DNA of 64,000 bases from Nonomuraea spiralis (GTDB lineage Bacteria; Actinomycetota; Actinomycetes; Streptosporangiales; Streptosporangiaceae): positions 10,481 through 74,480 of the forward strand of contig NZ_BMRC01000001.1 of NCBI RefSeq assembly GCF_014648435.1. The letters run 5' to 3'. Below, piece after piece: positions 18,571 through 27,824 of this stretch. The translations under genes and the position numbers were made by a program. The notes below the pieces were generated by a model that was not told where the DNA came from, did not search any database, and saw nothing but the letters and a program-made list of their open reading frames with translations. Each line of letters starts with the position of its first letter. The first letter of the stretch is position 1.

Positions 18571-19029
18571 TTGCGAGCACAGGACATCGTCGTCGCCCTG
18601 CCGACCGTGACCGCCCGCGACTCCGTCGTACGCGCGGTACGGCTGATGGTGGTCAACCGGCTGCCCGGACTCATCGTCGTCGACGGGCAGGGCAGGCCGG
18701 CGACCGTGCTGCCCGGCACGCAGGTGCTGCGGCTGGCCATCCCCGGCACGTACCAGGAGGACCAGGCGCTGGCCCGCACCCTGGACGAGAGCGACGCCGA
18801 GCTGTTCTGGCAGGAACTCGCCCACCTGACCGTCGGCGACTGCCTGCCCAGGCCGCCGGCGCGGCCCGTCACCGTTCCCCTGGACGCGACACTGCTGGAG
18901 GTGGCGGCGCTGATGGCCCGCACCCGCAGCCCGCTCGTCGCCGTGCTCGGCGCGGACGCCACCCTCACCGGGGCGATCACACTGGAACGCCTGCTGACCA
19001 GCCTGGCCATCACGAGCCTTCCGGACTGA
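18571..19029 (+). CDS. CBS-domain pair protein
   Basis: A 152-residue protein made of two CBS motifs: the first about 1-60 ([20 protein letters not shown], first codon read as Met) and the second about 88-145 ([20 protein letters not shown]). CBS pairs bind adenine nucleotides and usually gate a partner. TTG 18571 is preferred because GGAGG (18561-18565) precedes it by five bases and the CBS motif starts there; ATG 18511 would add an unconserved leader. The next gene, a NhaD/ArsB-type permease, begins four bases after the stop, so the CBS protein probably regulates that transporter (inference). Confidence 0.78.
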   Translation: MRAQDIVVALPTVTARDSVVRAVRLMVVNRLPGLIVVDGQGRPATVLPGTQVLRLAIPGTYQEDQALARTLDESDAELFWQELAHLTVGDCLPRPPARPVTVPLDATLLEVAALMARTRSPLVAVLGADATLTGAITLERLLTSLAITSLPD

Positions 19030-19033
19030 TCGG

Positions 19034-20317
19034 ATGAGCGCGATCCTGGCCATGGCCATCTTCGTGGTGGCGTTCTTCTTCATCGCCACCGAGAAGGCCG
19101 ACAAGGTCAAGGTCGTCCTGGTGGCGGCCGGGCTGATGACCGTGCTCGGGCTGACACCGGGGGAGGAGGTGTTCTCCTCAGGCCACGCGGGGATCGACTG
19201 GAACGTCATCTTCCTGCTGCTCGGCATGATGATCATCGTGGGGGTGATCAAGCAGACCGGGCTGTTCGACTATCTGGCGATCTGGGCGGCCAAACGCTCG
19301 CGCGGGCGGCCCTACCGGCTGATGGCGATGCTGATGGCCATCACCGCCGTGGCCTCGCCCTTCCTGGACAACGTCACGACGATCATGCTGGTCGCGCCGG
19401 TGACGGTGATGGTGTGCGGGCGGTTGCGGATCCCGGCGCAGCCGTACCTGATCGCCGAGGTGCTGGCCTCGAACATCGGCGGGGCGGCGACGCTGATCGG
19501 CGATCCGCCGAACATCATCATCGGCAGCCGCGCGGGACTGACGTTCAACGACTTCCTCGTGCACATGGCGCCCGCGGTCGTGGCGATCTTCGCGGTGTTC
19601 GTGCTGCTCACCTATCCGCTGTTCCGGCGGTCGTTCCACTACAACGCCGACCACGTCGCCAAGGTGATGGCGTTGCAGGAGCGGCGGGCCATCACCGACC
19701 CCGCCCTGCTGGCGCGGTCGATGACGGTGCTGGCCGGCGTGGTGACGGCGTTCGCGCTGCACTCCGTCCTGCACCTGGCGCCCTCGATCATCGCGCTGGT
19801 CGGCGCGGGGGTCATGCTGCTGGTGTGCCGGGTCGAGCTCGGGGACGTGCTGCGCGAGGTCGAATGGCCCACGCTGGTGTTCTTCGCCGGGCTGTTCGTC
19901 ATGGTCGCGGGCCTGGTGCACACCGGGACCATGGAGACCATCGGACGGGCCACCATCGACCTGTTCGGCGACAACTACTTCGCCGCGGCCACCTCGCTGC
20001 TGTTCGGCTCCAGCGTGCTGGGGGCGTTCTTCGACAACATCCCGTACGTGGCCACGATGGCCCCGGTCGTGGAGGAACTGGCGGCCGCGGCCCCGGACGC
20101 CGCCACCGGGCAGGCACTGTGGTGGGCCTTCGCCTTCGGCGCCGACTTCGGCGGCAACGGCACGGCCGTCGCCGCCAGCGCCAACGTCGTGGCCCTCGGG
20201 ATCGCCGCCCGTACGGGGAACCCGATCACGTTCTGGCAGTTCACCCGGTACGGCATCGTCGTCACCCTGGGCAGCACCGCCCTGGCCTGGGTGTACGTCT
20301 GGCTGCGCTACTTCTGA
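19034..20317 (+). CDS. NhaD/ArsB-type (ion transporter superfamily) permease
   Basis: A 427-residue polytopic permease with about eleven helices. NVIFLLLGMMIIVGVIKQTG, ASPFLDNVTTIMLVAPVT, LIGDPPNIIIGS and GAFFDNIPYVATM are the paired re-entrant motifs of the ion-transporter superfamily that includes NhaD Na+/H+ antiporters, ArsB and the mammalian P protein. The ion carried cannot be decided from sequence; an Na+/H+ or organic-anion role is as likely as arsenite, and no ars genes are nearby. It is co-transcribed with the CBS-domain gene. Confidence 0.85.
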   Translation: MSAILAMAIFVVAFFFIATEKADKVKVVLVAAGLMTVLGLTPGEEVFSSGHAGIDWNVIFLLLGMMIIVGVIKQTGLFDYLAIWAAKRSRGRPYRLMAMLMAITAVASPFLDNVTTIMLVAPVTVMVCGRLRIPAQPYLIAEVLASNIGGAATLIGDPPNIIIGSRAGLTFNDFLVHMAPAVVAIFAVFVLLTYPLFRRSFHYNADHVAKVMALQERRAITDPALLARSMTVLAGVVTAFALHSVLHLAPSIIALVGAGVMLLVCRVELGDVLREVEWPTLVFFAGLFVMVAGLVHTGTMETIGRATIDLFGDNYFAAATSLLFGSSVLGAFFDNIPYVATMAPVVEELAAAAPDAATGQALWWAFAFGADFGGNGTAVAASANVVALGIAARTGNPITFWQFTRYGIVVTLGSTALAWVYVWLRYF

Positions 20318-20332
20318 GCCGGGGCCGCCCGG

Positions 20333-21217
20333 TCAGGGGCGCAGCCGGTGGAACAGCTCGACGCGGGCCCGGTGGTATTCCAGGTCCTCCGCGTCGTGCG
20401 CCACCCCTGACCGGGCGGCCTTGTGGAAGTAGGCGTACTCCCGGCGCAGCTTGTGCCTGACGAGCTGGGCCAGCGACTCGTCGTCGAGCGGGGCCGCCGT
20501 GCCGCCCTCCTCGTGGTAGGCGGCCACGAACTCCTTGCTCGGCCCGGTCACGTCGTCGCCCCACTCCAGGGCGGCGGCGGCCAGCTCCAGCTCGGGGGCG
20601 CCGACGAAGGTCTCGTCCCAGTCGAGCACCGCGACGATCCGGCCGTCCCTGGCCAGGGTGTTGCCGGTGTAGAAGTCGCCGTGCAGGGGGTGGCGTACGG
20701 GATGGCCGGCGTGGAAACGCGCCAGCCAGCGGTCCAGGGCAGGGTCGGGCAGGCCGGCCGCGTCCTCGGGCGGATCGCCGTACAGGCCGGACTCCTGGAA
20801 GGCGGGCACCGGGCGCGGCCCCGTACGGCAGCCGGCCAGCGCCCGGTGGAGCCTGGCCAGCAGGCGCGCCCCGGCCTCGCGCTGGGCCGGTACGTCGGAG
20901 TCCGGCCAGTCGCCCTCGACGTACGGCCAGCAGGAGATCGGCCGCCCGTCCACGACGACCACGGTCGCCCCCTCGGCGGTGGTCAGCGGCGCGACGGCCT
21001 CGGGCAGCGCGGCGGCGGCGTGCCGGGCGACGGCGTGGCACCACTCCGACTCGGCGACGCCGCGCACGGCCGGGCCGATCCGGAGCACCCGGTCGCCCAG
21101 GCGGTAGGCGGCCGACTCCTCCCCGCCGTGCAACCGCCCGCCCTCTCCCTCGACATCCCAGGCCAGGAGGGCGGCTCGGCGGATCGCGGGGGTGAGGGGC
21201 GTCTTGGCATAGATCAC
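20333..21217 (-). CDS. Aminoglycoside phosphotransferase-family kinase
   Basis: A 294-residue protein of the APH/choline-kinase fold. The catalytic loop is HPLHGDFYTGNTL and the metal-binding motif VAVLDWDETFVG. An N-terminal nucleotide-binding lobe (RVLRIGPAVRG) is present. Many actinomycete members of this family phosphorylate small metabolites or act on fructosamine-like substrates rather than drugs, so no resistance function is claimed. It converges on the permease gene with a 15-base gap and begins at ATG 21217. Confidence 0.8.
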   Translation of the reverse strand: MIYAKTPLTPAIRRAALLAWDVEGEGGRLHGGEESAAYRLGDRVLRIGPAVRGVAESEWCHAVARHAAAALPEAVAPLTTAEGATVVVVDGRPISCWPYVEGDWPDSDVPAQREAGARLLARLHRALAGCRTGPRPVPAFQESGLYGDPPEDAAGLPDPALDRWLARFHAGHPVRHPLHGDFYTGNTLARDGRIVAVLDWDETFVGAPELELAAAALEWGDDVTGPSKEFVAAYHEEGGTAAPLDDESLAQLVRHKLRREYAYFHKAARSGVAHDAEDLEYHRARVELFHRLRP

Positions 21218-21626
21218 CTTTCCAGGCTACGGTCCCGGCCCGGTTCTTGAGTGTTCCGCCAAGGTAGGCCAAGGTCGGGCAAGGTCGGGCGACACGGCGT
21301 CTCAAATTCCGCGTTCTCCGCCGCATGGCGCTTAACCTGCACTAACAGGATCATCATTCGCTTGCCACCCTGCCGCGAGGCCAGCCGGTGCCAGGCCCGC
21401 TCCGAACTCGGGATGCCCATGATCGCGCAGTCGCAGGAGATCTCGCGCAGCTCTCATCCGCCCCCTACCCGCCCGCTCCGGCGTCAGGTCCGCGGGGGTT
21501 ATGGAACGTTCCACACCTCGTGCCCGATCTGGCGCGACCTTCCTCCCGCCGTCGTCCCGCGCCGCCGCTAGCGCCGTCCGGCCAGGCCGCCGGGCGTGTC
21601 CGCCGATCAACGCCTGGGAGTCCCGC
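21218..21626. other. Intergenic region upstream of the lipid cluster
   Basis: This 409-base divergent gap should contain the promoters of the kinase-like gene and of plsC. It carries a tandem direct repeat AAGGTCGGGC (about 21269-21288) and a 12-base perfect palindrome TGGAACGTTCCA (21502-21513). No convincing gene is seen, although an open frame joins the plsC frame from ATG 21501. Confidence 0.45.
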
Positions 21627-22526
21627 GTGTCCTATCCAACGCCGCCGGCCACGCCGGCGCGGCCGCGTACGCCCTGGCGGCACGTGACCGGCGCCGGGCG
21701 GCGGGTGGAGATCAACCCGTGGTTGTCGCGGGCGCCGTGCTCGGTGCGCGCGTGCCTGCCGGAGGAGGTCGCCGCCGCCGGGCGGGCCCGCCGCGCGGCC
21801 CGGTTGTCCGCCGCGCTGCTGGTGCTGCTGACGTCCTTGCCGGTGTTCCTCGTCATGGGCGCGGCGCCTCGGTTGTGGCGGGCGCGGATCGTCCGGGCGG
21901 CGGCCAGGCTGCTGCTGCGCGCGCTCGGCGTCCGGGTCGAGGTCACCGAGAGCGAGCCGCCGGCCTGCGAGGCGGCCGGGCTGCTCGTCGTGGCCAACCA
22001 CGTCTCGCTGCTCGACCCGGTGGTCATGCTGGCCGCGCTGCCGTGCCGGCTGCTGGCCAAGCAGGAGGTACGCGGGTGGCCGCTCATCGGGACGCTCGGC
22101 GCGGCGTGCGGGGCGCTGTTCATCGACCGGGAACGCCTGTCCACGCTGCCGGTCGCGGTGGGCCTGATCCGCGACGCCCTGCGGGCCGGCGAGGCGGTGG
22201 CCGTCTTCCCCGAGGGCACGACGTCCTGCGGGCGCGAGGTCGGCACCTTCCGGCCCGCGGTCTTCCAGGCCGCGATCGACGCCGGGGCGGCGGTGTGCCC
22301 GGCCGTCCTGCGCTACTACGAGGGCGAGAGCCGGTCGAGCCGCGGGAGCTGGGTGGGCGAGGACACGCTGCCCGGCTCCCTCCTGCGGGTGGCTGGCACG
22401 CGGCGGCTGCGGGCCGAGGTACGGCTCACCACCCTCCTTCGGCCCGCCGCCCCGGGCCCCGGACCGAAGGCGCGGGCCGCCCTGGCCCACGCCGCCGAGG
22501 AGCGCGTGCGCGCCGGCCTCGACTGA
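21627..22526 (+). CDS. PlsC-like 1-acyl-glycerophosphate acyltransferase (copy 1)
   Basis: A 299-residue membrane-associated acyltransferase with one hydrophobic segment (about 60-80), catalytic NHVSLLD (His125 to Asp130), FIDRER and FPEGTTSCG, the standard PlsC blocks. It transfers an acyl chain from acyl-ACP or acyl-CoA to a lysolipid; whether that is lysophosphatidate or a lyso-aminolipid is unknown. GTG 21627 follows GGGAG at six bases; the in-frame ATG 21501 would add 42 residues of unconserved leader. It starts a co-directional five-gene group with a transporter, a second PlsC, an ACP and a ketosynthase. Confidence 0.83.
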   Translation: MSYPTPPATPARPRTPWRHVTGAGRRVEINPWLSRAPCSVRACLPEEVAAAGRARRAARLSAALLVLLTSLPVFLVMGAAPRLWRARIVRAAARLLLRALGVRVEVTESEPPACEAAGLLVVANHVSLLDPVVMLAALPCRLLAKQEVRGWPLIGTLGAACGALFIDRERLSTLPVAVGLIRDALRAGEAVAVFPEGTTSCGREVGTFRPAVFQAAIDAGAAVCPAVLRYYEGESRSSRGSWVGEDTLPGSLLRVAGTRRLRAEVRLTTLLRPAAPGPGPKARAALAHAAEERVRAGLD

Positions 22527-22552
22527 CCGTTACTCAAGGTGAGGACTTACCG

Positions 22553-24823
22553 ATGTGGGGCAATTCGCCGCTGCCCGGCCGTACGCGGCGCCTGCGGCAA
22601 CAGGCGGTGCTCTGGGGCGCGCTCGCCACGTTCGCCGTGGCGCTCGTGGCCGGCATGGACGTGCACGAACGGCTCGTACTGGGCGACATCGTCCCGCTCG
22701 GATCGTCATCCGTACGGGCGGACGACCTGCTGCGGAACGGCTTCCACGCCGGGAACGCCAACCTGGTCCTGATCGCCCGCGCCACGCGGCCCGTGGACGA
22801 CCCCGAGATCGACGCCGCCGGGAAACGGCTCACCGAACGCGTCTCGGCCGATCCCGGGGTGTGGCAGGTCACCTCGTACTGGCGGGACCACGCGCCCCGG
22901 CTGCGCGGCCGCGACGGGCACGCCGGGGTCGTCCTGGCGCACCTGAGCGGCGACAACGCCGCCCGCAACGCGGCCGCCCGCCGGATCGTGCAGTCCCTGA
23001 ACGGCCGCTACGGCCCCCTGGCGCTGTCGGCCACGGGCGAGGCGCAGGTCCGCGTCGAGGCCCAGGACCGCAGCGAGGCCGACCTGCGCACCGCCGAGCT
23101 GATCGCCGCGCCGCTGACCCTGGCCATCCTGTGCCTGGTGTTCGGCAGCGTCGTCGCCGCCCTGCTGCCGGTGCTGATCGGCGCGCTGGCGGTGGTCGCG
23201 ACCATGGCCGTGCTGCGCCTGCTGACCGAGGTCATGGAGATCTCGGTGTTCGCCCTGAGCATCTCCAGCGCGCTGGGCTTCGCCCTGGCCGTCGACTTCA
23301 GCCTGTTCATCGTCACCCGCTTCCGCGAACACCTGGCCGAGGACGGGGACGCCTCCCGCGCGATCGCCGTCACCATGCGCACCACCGGACGGGCCATGGC
23401 CTGCTCGGCGGCCACCGTGGCGCTGTCCATGTCCGCGCTGCTGCTGTTCCCGTTCACGATGCTGCGCTCACTGGCCGTGGGCGGGATGACGATCAGCCTG
23501 ATGGCGGCGGCGGCCAGCCTCCTGGTGCTCCCGGCCGTGCTCACCCTGCTCGGCGACCGGGTCAACCGGCTCCCCGTACCGGGCCCGTGGAGCGCCCGGC
23601 GCCGCGCCACGCCGCCGGTGGAGGACGGGCCCTGGTACCGCCTGGCGATCGCCGTCATGCGCCGGCCGGTGGTGGTGGCCGTGCCCGCGACCGCGCTGCT
23701 GCTGGCCATGGGCGTGCCGTTCCTGGGCGCCCGGTTCGGCACCCTGGACGACCGGGTCCTGCCGCCTGACGCGCCCGCCGCCGTGGCCGCCCGGTCCCTG
23801 CGCGCCGACTTCGGCGGGCAGCAGGTCGTCGGCGGCACCCTGATCGTGCTGCCGGACCTGCCGCCGACGGCCCAGGACGCCGCCGGCCGGCTGGACGCCT
23901 ACGCCCGGCGCCTGTCCGCCACCGCCGGCGTGCTGCGCGTCGACACGGCGGGCGGCTCCTACAGCGGGGCCGGTGTCGTCCCGAAGGAGGGCCGCCGGTT
24001 CACCGGCGAGGCCGGCACCTGGCTGCTCGTCACCACCGCGCACGAACCGTTCTCGGTGGCCAACAGCGAGCTCGTCCAGCGCCTGCGCGCGATCCCCGCG
24101 CCCGGCCGGGTGTTCTTCGGCGGGCCGGGCGCCGAGCTCGACGACGTCAGGCAGAACATCGCCGTCACGCTGCCCCTGGCCCTGACGCTGATCGCGCTGA
24201 CCACGCTGGCCATGGTGGCGCTGCTGACCCGCAGCGTCGTGCTGGCCGTCAAGGCCCTGGTGATGAACGTGCTGAGCCTCACCGCCACCTTCGGCGCCCT
24301 CGTCCACGTCTTCCAGGACGGCCACCTGGGCTGGCTGGTCGGCGACTTCACCGCCACCGGCAGCATCGACGCCCTCATGCCCACGCTGATCTTCTGCGTC
24401 GCCTTCGGCCTGTCCATGGACTACGAGATCTTCCTGCTGTCCCGCATCACCGAGGAGTACCGGCGCGGCGGCGACACGGTCACCGCCGTGGCCACCGGGC
24501 TCCAGCACACCGGGCGGCTGTTCACCTCGGCCGCCGTCATCTTCGCTGTCGTCATGGCCGCCGTGGCGACCTCAGGGCTGGCGGTGCTCAAGATGATCGG
24601 GGTGGGCATCGCGGTGGCCGTCCTCGTGGACTGCACGCTGATCCGCACGCTGCTCGTGCCCGCCGTGATGCGCCTGGCCGGGCCCGCCAACTGGTGGGCC
24701 CCCCGGCCGCTGCGCCGCGGGCGGCGCGGTGGCGACGGCTCGTCCGGGGCGGCGCCGCGCGTACCCGTCGGCGCCGGCGCGGGCGGCCCGGACGGCCCGG
24801 ACACCCCGCCGCCACCCCCCTGA
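22553..24823 (+). CDS. MMPL/RND-superfamily lipid exporter
   Basis: A 756-residue membrane protein with the twofold MMPL layout: helix 1 (about 18-36), an outside domain, a five-helix bundle with DFSLFIVTRFREHL, a second outside domain, and a second bundle with MDYEIFLLSRITEEY. These paired Asp-containing motifs carry the proton path in MmpL proteins, which move lipids across the membrane. Its position between two acyltransferase genes and upstream of ACP and ketosynthase genes suggests it exports the lipid made by this cluster. ATG 22553 follows AAGGTGAGG. The glycine- and proline-rich tail is likely disordered. Confidence 0.87.
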   Translation: MWGNSPLPGRTRRLRQQAVLWGALATFAVALVAGMDVHERLVLGDIVPLGSSSVRADDLLRNGFHAGNANLVLIARATRPVDDPEIDAAGKRLTERVSADPGVWQVTSYWRDHAPRLRGRDGHAGVVLAHLSGDNAARNAAARRIVQSLNGRYGPLALSATGEAQVRVEAQDRSEADLRTAELIAAPLTLAILCLVFGSVVAALLPVLIGALAVVATMAVLRLLTEVMEISVFALSISSALGFALAVDFSLFIVTRFREHLAEDGDASRAIAVTMRTTGRAMACSAATVALSMSALLLFPFTMLRSLAVGGMTISLMAAAASLLVLPAVLTLLGDRVNRLPVPGPWSARRRATPPVEDGPWYRLAIAVMRRPVVVAVPATALLLAMGVPFLGARFGTLDDRVLPPDAPAAVAARSLRADFGGQQVVGGTLIVLPDLPPTAQDAAGRLDAYARRLSATAGVLRVDTAGGSYSGAGVVPKEGRRFTGEAGTWLLVTTAHEPFSVANSELVQRLRAIPAPGRVFFGGPGAELDDVRQNIAVTLPLALTLIALTTLAMVALLTRSVVLAVKALVMNVLSLTATFGALVHVFQDGHLGWLVGDFTATGSIDALMPTLIFCVAFGLSMDYEIFLLSRITEEYRRGGDTVTAVATGLQHTGRLFTSAAVIFAVVMAAVATSGLAVLKMIGVGIAVAVLVDCTLIRTLLVPAVMRLAGPANWWAPRPLRRGRRGGDGSSGAAPRVPVGAGAGGPDGPDTPPPPP

Positions 24824-24857
24824 CCGCCCGACCGCCCGGCCGACCAAGGAGATCGCG

Positions 24858-25718
24858 ATGTCCATCCCCGCACAGGACCACCGCCACGAGGACACGGCGT
24901 CCCCGACGACGCCGTGCGCGCCGGAGTCCTGCGTCGGGCCGCCCGTCACCGCCGCCGGGCCGGTCCGCCGGGCCGCCCGCCTCCTGGGCTGCGGGCTGGC
25001 CCTGCTGACGGCCCTCGCGGTGACGCCGGTGCTCCGTCACGGCCCGGCGGCCCTGCGCGGGCCGCTGTCCCGGCGGTCCATGCGCCTGATCGTCGGCTCG
25101 GTCGGCATCACGGTACGGACCACGAACGGCGTCCCCGCACCGGCCGGCCCCGGCAGCCCGGGAACCCTGCTCGTCAGCAACCACGTCTCGTGGGCCGACT
25201 CGCTGGTCCTGGCGGCCGTCACACCGGCCCGCCACCTCGCCAAGCGGGACGTCGGCCGCTGGCCGCTGATCCGCTCGCTGGCCGCGGCCCACCGCACCCT
25301 GTTCATCGACCGGGACCGCCCCGCCGCGCTGCCCGCCGCCGTCACCGCGGTCGCCGCCGCGCTGCGCGACGGGGACACGGTGCTGGCCTACCCCGAAGGC
25401 ACCACCTGGTGCGGCCACGCCATGGGCGCCTTCCACCCGGCCCTGTTCCAGGCCGCGCTCGACGCGGGCGCCGCGGTACGTCCGGTGGCGCTGCGCTACC
25501 TGGAGGGACGGGCGCGCTCCAGCCGCGGCTCCTGGGTCGGGGAGGAGTCCCTGCTGACCTCGCTGCTGCGCGTGGTCGCCACCCGGCACGTGGTGGCCGA
25601 GGTGACCTTCCTGCCGCCCGTACGCCACGAGCCCTCCGGACGGCCGCGCGAGGACCGGGCGGCCCTGGCCGCGCTGGCCGAGTCGCAGGTCAGGGCAGCC
25701 GTCCTCGGCCCGGCTTGA
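24858..25718 (+). CDS. PlsC-like acyltransferase (copy 2)
   Basis: A 286-residue paralogue of the copy at 21627-22526. It has the catalytic NHVSWAD (His109 to Asp114), FIDRDR and YPEGTTWCG blocks and a nearly identical C-terminal RSSRGSWVGEE segment. The likeness along the full length suggests an old duplication flanking the exporter gene, perhaps with each copy adding one of two acyl chains (inference). ATG 24858 follows AAGGAGA (24846-24852). It is followed 92 bases later by the acyl carrier protein gene. Confidence 0.84.
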   Translation: MSIPAQDHRHEDTASPTTPCAPESCVGPPVTAAGPVRRAARLLGCGLALLTALAVTPVLRHGPAALRGPLSRRSMRLIVGSVGITVRTTNGVPAPAGPGSPGTLLVSNHVSWADSLVLAAVTPARHLAKRDVGRWPLIRSLAAAHRTLFIDRDRPAALPAAVTAVAAALRDGDTVLAYPEGTTWCGHAMGAFHPALFQAALDAGAAVRPVALRYLEGRARSSRGSWVGEESLLTSLLRVVATRHVVAEVTFLPPVRHEPSGRPREDRAALAALAESQVRAAVLGPA

Positions 25719-25810
25719 TGGACATTTGAGGTGTCACACCCGGACCGGCACGCACTGCTCCTGCACACTCGGACTCGCCCCCCCAACTCGTCGAGAGAAC
25801 GGAGGACACC

Positions 25811-26062
25811 ATGACCGACGACCAGATCGCAGACCTGCTCCGCGGCCACTGCGCGCGAGTCCTGGGAGTCAGCCCGGCTCAGATCACCCCGCACACCGAC
25901 CTGCGCACCGAACTGGACGCCGACAGCCTCGACTTCGCCGAACTGTACGCGGTGGTCGAGGACGAATGGGGCACCTTCGCCGACGAGTCGCTCCAGCGGG
26001 TCCGTACGGTCGCCGACATGGCCGCCGTGATCCGCCGCCACCTGATGACGGTGGGCGGCTGA
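25811..26062 (+). CDS. Acyl carrier protein
   Basis: An 83-residue four-helix carrier. Ser39 in DADSLDFAEL is the phosphopantetheine attachment site. Trp and other non-standard residues, and the ITPHTDLRTEL helix, make it more like a stand-alone secondary-metabolism or lipid ACP than the housekeeping AcpM. GGAGG lies just upstream of ATG 25811. Its stop overlaps the ketosynthase start by one base, so the two proteins are probably made in step. Confidence 0.9.
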   Translation: MTDDQIADLLRGHCARVLGVSPAQITPHTDLRTELDADSLDFAELYAVVEDEWGTFADESLQRVRTVADMAAVIRRHLMTVGG

Positions 26063-27285
26063 TGCGAACCCGCGTCGCGGTCACCGGGGTCGGCCTGCGC
26101 ACGCCGGCCGGGTCCGGCCCCAAGGAACTGTGGAACGCGCTGCTCGGCGGGCGTTCCACGGCACGGGCCATCACCTCCTTCGACGTGTCCGCCCTTCCGG
26201 TGCGCTTCGCCTGCCAGATCCACGACCTGGACGTCTCGGCGTACCTGACGGTCAAGCAGGCCCGGCGGCTGGACCGGGCGTCGCTGCTGGCGGTGTGCGC
26301 CGCGGGCGACGCGCTGGCCGACGCCGGCCATCCCGAGGTCCCGGCCGAGCGGCGGGCCGTGGTGGCGGGCAGCTCCTTCTGCGGCACCGAGACGTACGAG
26401 TCGACGCTGCTCGGCGCGGACGGGCCCGGCGGGCTGAAGGCGTCCCCGCTGTTCATCCCGAAGATCATGCCCAACGCGGGCGCCGCCGCCGTCGGCATGC
26501 GGTACGGCGTCCGGGGGCCGAGCATGGCGGTGTCGACCGCGTGCGCGTCCGGGGCGCACGCCATCGGCGAGGGCGTCCGGCTGATCCGCGACGGCTCGGC
26601 CGACCTGGTCCTGGCCGGCGCCGGGGACGCCAACATCACGCCCGGCATGCTGCACGGCTTCAGCCGCTGCCGTGCCCTGTCGGCCCGCAACGACGACCCG
26701 GCGGCGGCCTGCCGGCCCTTCGACGCGGGCCGCGACGGGTTCGTGCTGGCCGAGGGGGCCGCCTTCCTCGTCCTGGAACGCCTCGACGACGCCGTACGCC
26801 GGGGCGCCCGCGTCCATGCCGAGCTGTCGGGCTATGGCCGTACCTGCGACGCCCACGACCTGACGGCGCCCGCCCCCGAGGGAGAGGGCGCCCGGCGGTG
26901 CATGGAGGCCGCGCTCGGCGACGCCGGCCTGAGCCCGGCCGACATCGTGCACGTCAACGCCCACGGCACGGGGACCGAGCTGAACGACCTGACCGAGGCC
27001 CAGGCGATCCGGAGCGTCTTCGGGCCCGCCGCCGTGCCGGTGAGCTCGACCAAGGGCGTGACCGGCCACGCCATCGGCGCCTCCGGGGCGATCGAGGCCG
27101 TGGCCTGCGTCCTGGCGATCGCGGAGTGCACCGCCCCGCCGACCGCCAACCTGGACCGGCTCGACCCGCGCTGCGACGTCGACGCGGCGGCCGTGCCCCG
27201 ACCGATCGCGCGGGGGCCGGTGTTGTCGAACTCGTTCGGCTTCGGCGGCCACAACGCCACCCTGATCCTCTCGCCGCCGCCCTGA
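26062..27285 (+). CDS. Beta-ketoacyl-ACP synthase (FabF/KAS II-like)
   Basis: A 407-residue condensing enzyme with the full Cys-His-His triad: Cys161 (STACASGAH), His301 (NAHGTGTELND) and His336 (GVTGHAIGASGAIE). It elongates acyl chains carried by an ACP. The adjacent ACP gene overlaps by one base. No ketoreductase, dehydratase, chain-length factor or acyltransferase domain is nearby, so either housekeeping FAS enzymes complete the cycle or only one condensation is performed. It is the last gene of the lipid cluster. Confidence 0.9.
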   Translation: MRTRVAVTGVGLRTPAGSGPKELWNALLGGRSTARAITSFDVSALPVRFACQIHDLDVSAYLTVKQARRLDRASLLAVCAAGDALADAGHPEVPAERRAVVAGSSFCGTETYESTLLGADGPGGLKASPLFIPKIMPNAGAAAVGMRYGVRGPSMAVSTACASGAHAIGEGVRLIRDGSADLVLAGAGDANITPGMLHGFSRCRALSARNDDPAAACRPFDAGRDGFVLAEGAAFLVLERLDDAVRRGARVHAELSGYGRTCDAHDLTAPAPEGEGARRCMEAALGDAGLSPADIVHVNAHGTGTELNDLTEAQAIRSVFGPAAVPVSSTKGVTGHAIGASGAIEAVACVLAIAECTAPPTANLDRLDPRCDVDAAAVPRPIARGPVLSNSFGFGGHNATLILSPPP

Positions 27286-27299
27286 CGGCCCGCGCCGCG

Positions 27300-27749
27300 T
27301 CAGTGCTCCCCGGGATGCGACGGGGAGACGAACACGCAGAACGGGTGACCGGCCGGGTCGGCGTAGACCCGCAGGGGCTCCTCGGCGTCGTCGATCCGGT
27401 CCAGCAGCAGTCGGCCGCCGAGGCGCAGGACACGTTCGTGCTGGGCCAGGAGGTTCCCGGCGGACGCCACGGTCAGGTCCAGGTGGAGCTGCTGGGGCAC
27501 CCCGTCGTCCGGCCAGGTCGCCGCCGGGAACGTGCCGACCTGCTGGAAGGCCAGTTGAGGGGCGCCGTCCGGGGTTCTCAGCACGAGCCAGTCACGGCCG
27601 CGCGGGTCGTCGGCCCCCGCCTCGGGCGGCTCGTCGCCGGGCCGGTAGACCAGGCCCAGCAGGGCCCGGTAGAACTCCGCCAGCGCCCTGGCGTCGGTGC
27701 AGTCGAGCACCACCTGGCGCAACCTGATCCCGTCGTCCTGACCGGCCAT
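27300..27749 (-). CDS. Glyoxalase/bleomycin-resistance (VOC) family protein
   Basis: A 149-residue protein with two VOC half-barrels (LRQVVLDCTDARALAEFY and the LHLDLTVASAGN region) and the closing YADPAGHPFCVF motif. These proteins bind metal ions or small ligands; the substrate is unknown. ATG 27749 follows GGAAGGA. It lies downstream of the P450 gene on the same strand but separated by 75 bases, so co-transcription is possible. Confidence 0.8.
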   Translation of the reverse strand: MAGQDDGIRLRQVVLDCTDARALAEFYRALLGLVYRPGDEPPEAGADDPRGRDWLVLRTPDGAPQLAFQQVGTFPAATWPDDGVPQQLHLDLTVASAGNLLAQHERVLRLGGRLLLDRIDDAEEPLRVYADPAGHPFCVFVSPSHPGEH

Positions 27750-27824
27750 CGCACGTCCTTCCCATGATCGCCCGCGCGTCCGCCCCGCTTCCCGCACGCG
27801 GAGGCGGCGCGTCAAACCCCGGGA

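Noticed and set aside
20333..21217. Aminoglycoside resistance gene
   Set aside because: Only the general kinase fold is shown; nothing points to drug specificity.
21502..21513. Palindrome TGGAACGTTCCA as an operator
   Set aside because: Short and CG-centred; similar sequences occur inside coding DNA, so the evidence is too weak beyond noting it.
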